Assembly (NCBI GenBank): GCA_036503065.1
Contig: DASXXM010000519.1
Coordinates: 1 to 8,454, forward strand
Origin: DATEPR01 sp036503065
Lineage (GTDB): Bacteria > Actinomycetota > Actinomycetes > Mycobacteriales > Pseudonocardiaceae
Length of the DNA: 8,454 nucleotides
Reading direction: 5' to 3'
Shown here: positions 5,778 to 8,454 of the stretch, one piece after another
Numbering within the stretch: position 1 is the stretch's first letter
Layout of the letters: each line of letters opens with the position of its first letter
Program-made: the position numbers and the translations under genes
The notes under the pieces: generated by a model
What the model saw: the letters and a program-made list of their open reading frames with translations, nothing else
The model's database searches: none
What the model was told of the DNA's origin: nothing

Positions 5778-6473
5778 ATGCGTGTGTTGGTCGTCGAGGA
5801 CGAGCCCTATATGGCGGAGGCCATCCGCGATGGGCTGCGTCTGGAAGCGATCGCCGCCGACATCGCCGGCGACGGTGACACCGCTCTGGAGCTGTTGAGC
5901 GTCAATGCCTACGACATGGCCGTCCTCGACCGCGACATCCCAGGTCCTTCCGGCGACGAGATCGCCAGGCGCGTCGTCGCCTCCGGCAGCGGCATGCCGA
6001 TCCTGATGCTCACCGCCGCCGACCGGCTCGACGACAAGGCCACCGGGTTCGAACTCGGCGCCGACGACTACCTCACCAAGCCGTTCGCGCTGCAGGAACT
6101 CGTGCTCAGGCTCAGGGCACTGGACCGCAGGCGCGCGCACAGCAGGCCGCCGGTGCGGGAGATCGCGGGCCTGCGTGTGGATCCGTTCCGCCGCGAGGTC
6201 TACCGCGACGGCCGCTACATCGCGCTCACCCGGAAGCAGTTCGCCGTGCTCGAAGTCCTCGTCGCCGCCGAAGGCGGTGTCATCAGCGCGGAGGAGTTGC
6301 TGGAGCGGGCGTGGGATCAGAACGCGGACCCGTTCACCAACGCCGTGCGGATCACGGTCTCGGCCCTGCGCAAACGCCTCGGCGAACCCTGGATCATCGC
6401 CACCGTGGCCGGCGTCGGCTACCGCATCGACACCCAGCCGGACACCGGGCGTGGCGGCGGGAACGGTGGATAG
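5778..6473 (+). CDS. OmpR/PhoB-family response regulator, VanR-like
   Basis: A protein of 231 residues. The receiver domain (about 1-115) has the acidic pair E7-D8, phospho-acceptor D51 in AVLDRDIPGPSGDE, T79 in MLTAAD and K101 in DDYLTKPF, so it should be phosphorylatable. A winged-helix DNA-binding domain follows, with ALTRKQFAVLEVLVAAEGG, the recognition region TNAVRITVSALRKRLG and the wing VGYRI near residue 217. The sequence closely resembles the VanR-like regulators that I recall as widespread in Streptomyces and other actinomycetes, where the RLEAIAADIAGDGDTALELL segment is very conserved. The partner kinase overlaps its 3' end by 8 nt. It is likely to control itself and the divergent M15 peptidase through the repeat just upstream. 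The inducing signal is presumed to be cell-wall stress or a glycopeptide-type compound; this is inferred from the family. Confidence 0.93.
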   Translation: MRVLVVEDEPYMAEAIRDGLRLEAIAADIAGDGDTALELLSVNAYDMAVLDRDIPGPSGDEIARRVVASGSGMPILMLTAADRLDDKATGFELGADDYLTKPFALQELVLRLRALDRRRAHSRPPVREIAGLRVDPFRREVYRDGRYIALTRKQFAVLEVLVAAEGGVISAEELLERAWDQNADPFTNAVRITVSALRKRLGEPWIIATVAGVGYRIDTQPDTGRGGGNGG

Positions 6474-7560
6474 GGCGCCCGGCTTGAGCGTTCGCCTCAA
6501 GTTCACCCTCAGCTATGCCGGGTTCATCATGGTCGCAGGTGCCTTGCTGCTCGCGGCCATGGGGGTGTTCTACCTGCGATTTCTGCCCGAGGGTGCGGTC
6601 TACGCCACCGGTGACTTTGTGATCAACATACGGGCCATCCTGCGTGCCTTCGCTCCGTTCATCGCCATCGTGTTGGCGTTCCTGTTGGTGTTCGGTCTGC
6701 TGGGAGGGTGGCTCCTCGCAGGCCGCATGCTCGCCCCCCTGAACCGCATCACAGACGCGACACGCATGGCCGCGAACGGATCGCTCTCCCACCGAGTCCG
6801 GTTGGAAGGCCACAACGACGAGTTCCGCGAACTCGCCGACGCCTTCGACACCATGCTCGCGCGACTCGAAGCACACATCGCCGAACAGCAGAGGTTCGCA
6901 GCCAACGCATCCCACGAACTGCGTACTCCGCTGGCGGTCACGCAGACTCTGCTCGAGGTGGCCCGCAACGATCCGACCCGCGACACCGGCGAACTCGTCG
7001 ACCGCCTGCACTTCGTCAACACCCGAGCGATCGACCTCACCGAAGCACTGCTCCTGCTCAGCCGCGCCGACCAGCGATCCTTCGCCCGAGAACACGTCGA
7101 CCTGTCGCTCATCGCAGAAGAAGCCACCGAAACGCTCCTCCCCTTCGCGGAACAACGCGGCGCCACCATCGAGACCCGCGGCGACGCGACCCCCACCATC
7201 GGCTCACCAGCGCTGCTGCAGCAGATGGCGACGAACCTCGTGCACAACGCGATCGTCCACAACCTGCCCGACCAGGGCACCGTGTGGGTCACGACCAGCG
7301 TTCACCCCAGGACCGCGGTGCTCACTGTCGAGAACACCGGTGAGAAGCTCACCCCACAACTGGTCTCGACACTCACCGAAGCGTTCCAGCGCGGCACCCA
7401 ACGCATACGCAGCAACCACGCGGGTGTCGGCCTCGGCCTGGCGATCGTGAAAAGCATCACCCAAGCACACGACGGCACCCTCACCCTCACCCCGCGGGCC
7501 GCCGGGGGGCTCTGCGTCACGGTGCAACTACCCGCCGCGCCACCGCACACCGGCAGATGA
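6466..7560 (+). CDS. Membrane sensor histidine kinase, VanS-like
   Basis: A protein of 364 residues from the GTG at 6466, which overlaps the regulator stop by 8 nt with GGCGGGAA upstream. GTG 6451 and TTG 6484 are alternatives. Order: transmembrane helix 1 (about 15-37), a short outer loop of about 25 residues (FLPEGAVYATGDFV..), helix 2 (about 62-86), then HAMP (about 87-140, with the typical RMLAPLNRITDATRMAANG). The HisKA helix carries H150 in FAANASHELRTPL. The ATPase domain has an N-box, NLVHNAIVHN (257-266), and a G2 box, GVGLGLAIVKSI (320-331). Where many kinases have DxGxG, this one has VENTGEKL (288-295), as in VanS-like relatives. It autophosphorylates at H150 and passes phosphate to D51 of the neighbouring regulator. 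The small outer loop argues for sensing within or at the membrane face, as proposed for actinobacterial VanS, not for a large folded ligand domain. Confidence 0.92.
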   Translation: MDRAPGLSVRLKFTLSYAGFIMVAGALLLAAMGVFYLRFLPEGAVYATGDFVINIRAILRAFAPFIAIVLAFLLVFGLLGGWLLAGRMLAPLNRITDATRMAANGSLSHRVRLEGHNDEFRELADAFDTMLARLEAHIAEQQRFAANASHELRTPLAVTQTLLEVARNDPTRDTGELVDRLHFVNTRAIDLTEALLLLSRADQRSFAREHVDLSLIAEEATETLLPFAEQRGATIETRGDATPTIGSPALLQQMATNLVHNAIVHNLPDQGTVWVTTSVHPRTAVLTVENTGEKLTPQLVSTLTEAFQRGTQRIRSNHAGVGLGLAIVKSITQAHDGTLTLTPRAAGGLCVTVQLPAAPPHTGR

Positions 7561-7645
7561 CGATCCGGGAATTGTGCGGTCGGACTGGCTGGCCGGATGA
7601 ACCCGGGCAGAAGAACAAGACTGTTTCTGGCGAGGTCACCCCGGC

Positions 7646-7651
7646 TACCGT
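7646..7651 (+). promoter_or_regulatory. Candidate -10 for the P-loop kinase gene
   Basis: TACCGT fits TANNNT and ends 8 nt before the ATG at 7660. The mRNA would have a leader of 0-2 nt. A GGGG run inside the spacer is too close to act as a normal ribosome-binding site. Confidence 0.4.
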
Positions 7652-7659
7652 CCGGGGAC

Positions 7660-8196
7660 ATGAACGGTGAAGTGATCATCCTGACCGGCCCGCCCGCCGC
7701 GGGAAAGACGACCGTGGCCGCGCTGCTCGCCGCCGGCGCGAGCGTCCCGACGGTGCATCTGACGACAGACCTGTTCTATCGCTCGATCCGTACCGGATTC
7801 GTACTCCCGTTCCTGCCCGAGGCGGAGCGCCAGAACGAGGTGGTCATCGAAGCGATAGTCGGGACCGTCGTGACGTTCGCACGCGGCGGCTACGACGTCG
7901 TGGTCGATGGAATCGTCGGGCCGTGGTTCCTGCCACCGTTTCGCGCGGCCGCCGAGCACGACCGTCTTGCGATGTCCTACGTGGTGCTCAGGCCCGACCT
8001 GAGCACCACGTTGTCGCGCGCGCAGGAGCGCGTCGGCGAACTCAAGGACGTCGACGCGATCACCGGCCTGCACGGCGCATTCGAACGGCTCGGCGATCTC
8101 GAGGATCACGCGATCGACACCGGGGATCTCGACGCGGAGCAGACGACCGCGGAAGTCCGGCGAGTACTCGCTTCAGGCAAATACCGGCTCAGCTGA
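7660..8196 (+). CDS. Small P-loop kinase / phosphotransferase-like ATPase
   Basis: A protein of 178 residues. It opens with MNGEVIILTGPPAAGKTTVA, a strand plus a perfect Walker A (GPPAAGKTT, 10-18; K16, T17). An acidic residue after the second strand (HLTTDLFYRSI, D37) and VVVDGIVGPW (80-89; D83) sit where small-molecule kinases place substrate-binding and Walker B-like acids. RPDLSTTLSRAQERVGE (111-127) supplies Arg residues for a lid. This is the nucleoside-monophosphate/shikimate kinase fold, in the loose group that includes chloramphenicol 3-O-phosphotransferase and zeta toxin-like kinases. The substrate is unknown. No antitoxin-like partner is adjacent, which argues against zeta. The ATG at 7660 is chosen because the fold begins there and a -10 motif lies just upstream; an in-frame ATG at 7597 would add 21 unlikely residues. 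It lies between the sensor kinase and rph on the same strand, with its own likely promoter. Confidence 0.8.
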   Translation: MNGEVIILTGPPAAGKTTVAALLAAGASVPTVHLTTDLFYRSIRTGFVLPFLPEAERQNEVVIEAIVGTVVTFARGGYDVVVDGIVGPWFLPPFRAAAEHDRLAMSYVVLRPDLSTTLSRAQERVGELKDVDAITGLHGAFERLGDLEDHAIDTGDLDAEQTTAEVRRVLASGKYRLS

Positions 8197-8246
8197 AATT
8201 CTGACCGCAGCCCGCTCCTTGCCCCCTTTAACGTATAGCGGACCGG

Positions 8247-8265
8247 GGGGCTTGCCGCAAGACCC
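8247..8265. promoter_or_regulatory. Rifamycin-associated element (RAE)
   Basis: GGGGCTTGCCGCAAGACCC is a near-perfect 19-bp inverted repeat (arms GGGGCTTGC and GCAAGACCC). It matches the published RAE, which I recall as GGGGCTTGCGGCAAGGCCC, at all but two positions. The RAE is found upstream of rifamycin-inactivating genes in many actinomycetes and is needed for their induction by rifamycins. Its place 155 nt before an rph-like start supports both calls. Confidence 0.8.
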
Positions 8266-8407
8266 CGGTTGTGCCGCAGAATCGGCCGGCCGACTCGTCC
8301 GGGGGAAGGCGACCAGCGACGAGGACGTGCTCGACAAGAGGTTCGACAGAGTTGGAGGCGCCGGTGATTCGATCGGCCACCGCAGGGCAACGGAGCACGG
8401 CTGACTC

Positions 8408-8413
8408 AGGGGG
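8408..8413 (+). promoter_or_regulatory. Ribosome-binding site of the rph-like gene
   Basis: AGGGGG ends 7 nt before the ATG at 8421 and decides that start. A rival in-frame GTG at 8364 has GGAGG (8354-8358) 5 nt upstream and would add 19 residues. The shorter form matches the family N-terminus better. Confidence 0.6.
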
Positions 8414-8420
8414 TATCGCA

Positions 8421-8454
8421 ATGATCGAGCAGTACGTGTTGGATCTTCACGAGG
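8421..8454 (+). CDS. rph: Rifampin phosphotransferase-like protein, first 11 codons (runs off the right edge)
   Basis: Only MIEQYVLDLHE is visible before the window ends. Actinobacterial rifampin phosphotransferases begin with a few variable residues and then YVLDLHE or a close variant, leading into an ATP-grasp (PEP-synthase-like) domain. The family transfers the beta-phosphate of ATP to the C21 hydroxyl of rifamycins and so inactivates them. Eleven residues alone would be thin evidence. The identification gains weight from the RAE in the leader, the expected switch for such genes, and from the good ribosome-binding site. Full proteins are roughly 850-870 residues, so about 2.5 kb should follow. 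A different PEP-synthase-like protein remains possible. Confidence 0.7.
   Translation, partial: MIEQYVLDLHE

Larger units (their letters stand above)
8197..8420 (+). other. Promoter and leader region of the rph-like gene
   Basis: This 224-nt gap holds, in order, a -10-like TAACGT (8229-8234) overlapping TATAGC (8234-8239), the RAE at 8247-8265, a 12-bp perfect palindrome TCGGCCGGCCGA (8282-8293), and a Shine-Dalgarno sequence before the ATG at 8421. If the TATAGC is the -10, transcription would begin at about the first base of the RAE, leaving a leader near 170 nt. If instead the RAE supplies the -35, a CAGAAT at 8277-8282 could be the -10. The sequence does not decide between these. Open frames across the gap look spurious. 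Confidence 0.5.

Noticed and set aside
6394..7155. Long antisense open frame opposite the sensor kinase (also 5622-6506 opposite the regulator).
   Set aside because: No recognisable domain, skewed composition, and it lies wholly opposite well-supported kinase and regulator genes; typical of high-GC antisense frames.
7561..7659. Possible TCCGG/CCGGA terminator hairpin after the sensor kinase gene.
   Set aside because: Five-base arms far apart in a GC-rich stretch are expected by chance.
7660..8196. Zeta-toxin reading of the P-loop kinase.
   Set aside because: No small antitoxin gene is adjacent or overlapping, and the motifs fit small-molecule kinases equally well.
8219..8404. Possible 61-residue leader peptide reading through the RAE.
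   Set aside because: It would need a TTG start with no ribosome-binding site, and the product has no recognisable feature. It also spans the regulatory element.
1..8454. tRNA, rRNA, CRISPR arrays, insertion sequences and phage genes.
   Set aside because: Read through on both strands; no cloverleaf, spacer-regular repeat, terminal inverted repeats or transposase/integrase motifs were found.

Overview
The window comes from a high-GC actinobacterium, most likely a member of the Mycobacteriales (Mycolicibacterium/Nocardia/Rhodococcus-like). Reasons: strong G/C bias at third codon positions, an F420-type LLM oxidoreductase, a Tat/lipobox sugar-binding lipoprotein, TANNNT -10 motifs placed exactly for leaderless mRNAs, and at the right edge a candidate rifamycin-associated element (RAE) before the start of a rifampin phosphotransferase-like gene. 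The genus cannot be fixed from sequence alone.

Layout. (1) Bases 1-2285, minus strand: an ABC sugar-importer operon read right to left. It holds an ABC-ATPase-like protein that has lost every catalytic motif, a lipoprotein substrate-binding protein, and the first 87 codons of a permease that runs off the left edge. Both gene junctions are 11-nt overlaps of the same design. (2) Bases 2473-4432, plus strand: an LLM-class F420-dependent oxidoreductase, then a secreted protein made of two tandem AMIN-like domains. A strong hairpin follows, between convergent genes. (3) Bases 4507-5691, minus strand: a DinB-family protein with a leaderless-type promoter, and a VanY/VanX-like M15 D,D-peptidase without a signal peptide. 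(4) Bases 5778-7560, plus strand: a VanR/VanS-like two-component system divergent from the peptidase. The 86-bp gap carries an 11-bp-phased direct repeat located like a PhoB box upstream of the regulator's -10. (5) Bases 7660-8196, plus strand: a small P-loop kinase/phosphotransferase. (6) Bases 8197-8454: a 224-nt leader with the RAE, then the first codons of rph.

How the parts may work together. The peptidase, response regulator and kinase look like a cell-wall (glycopeptide-type) sensing module with an autoregulated divergent promoter. Beyond it lie a possible small-molecule kinase and a probable rifamycin-inactivation gene, so the right half reads as an antibiotic-response neighbourhood. 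The left half is a carbohydrate importer whose ATPase-like subunit looks unable to hydrolyse ATP. No tRNA, rRNA, CRISPR, IS element or phage gene was seen, and no stretch over 300 bases lacks a gene.
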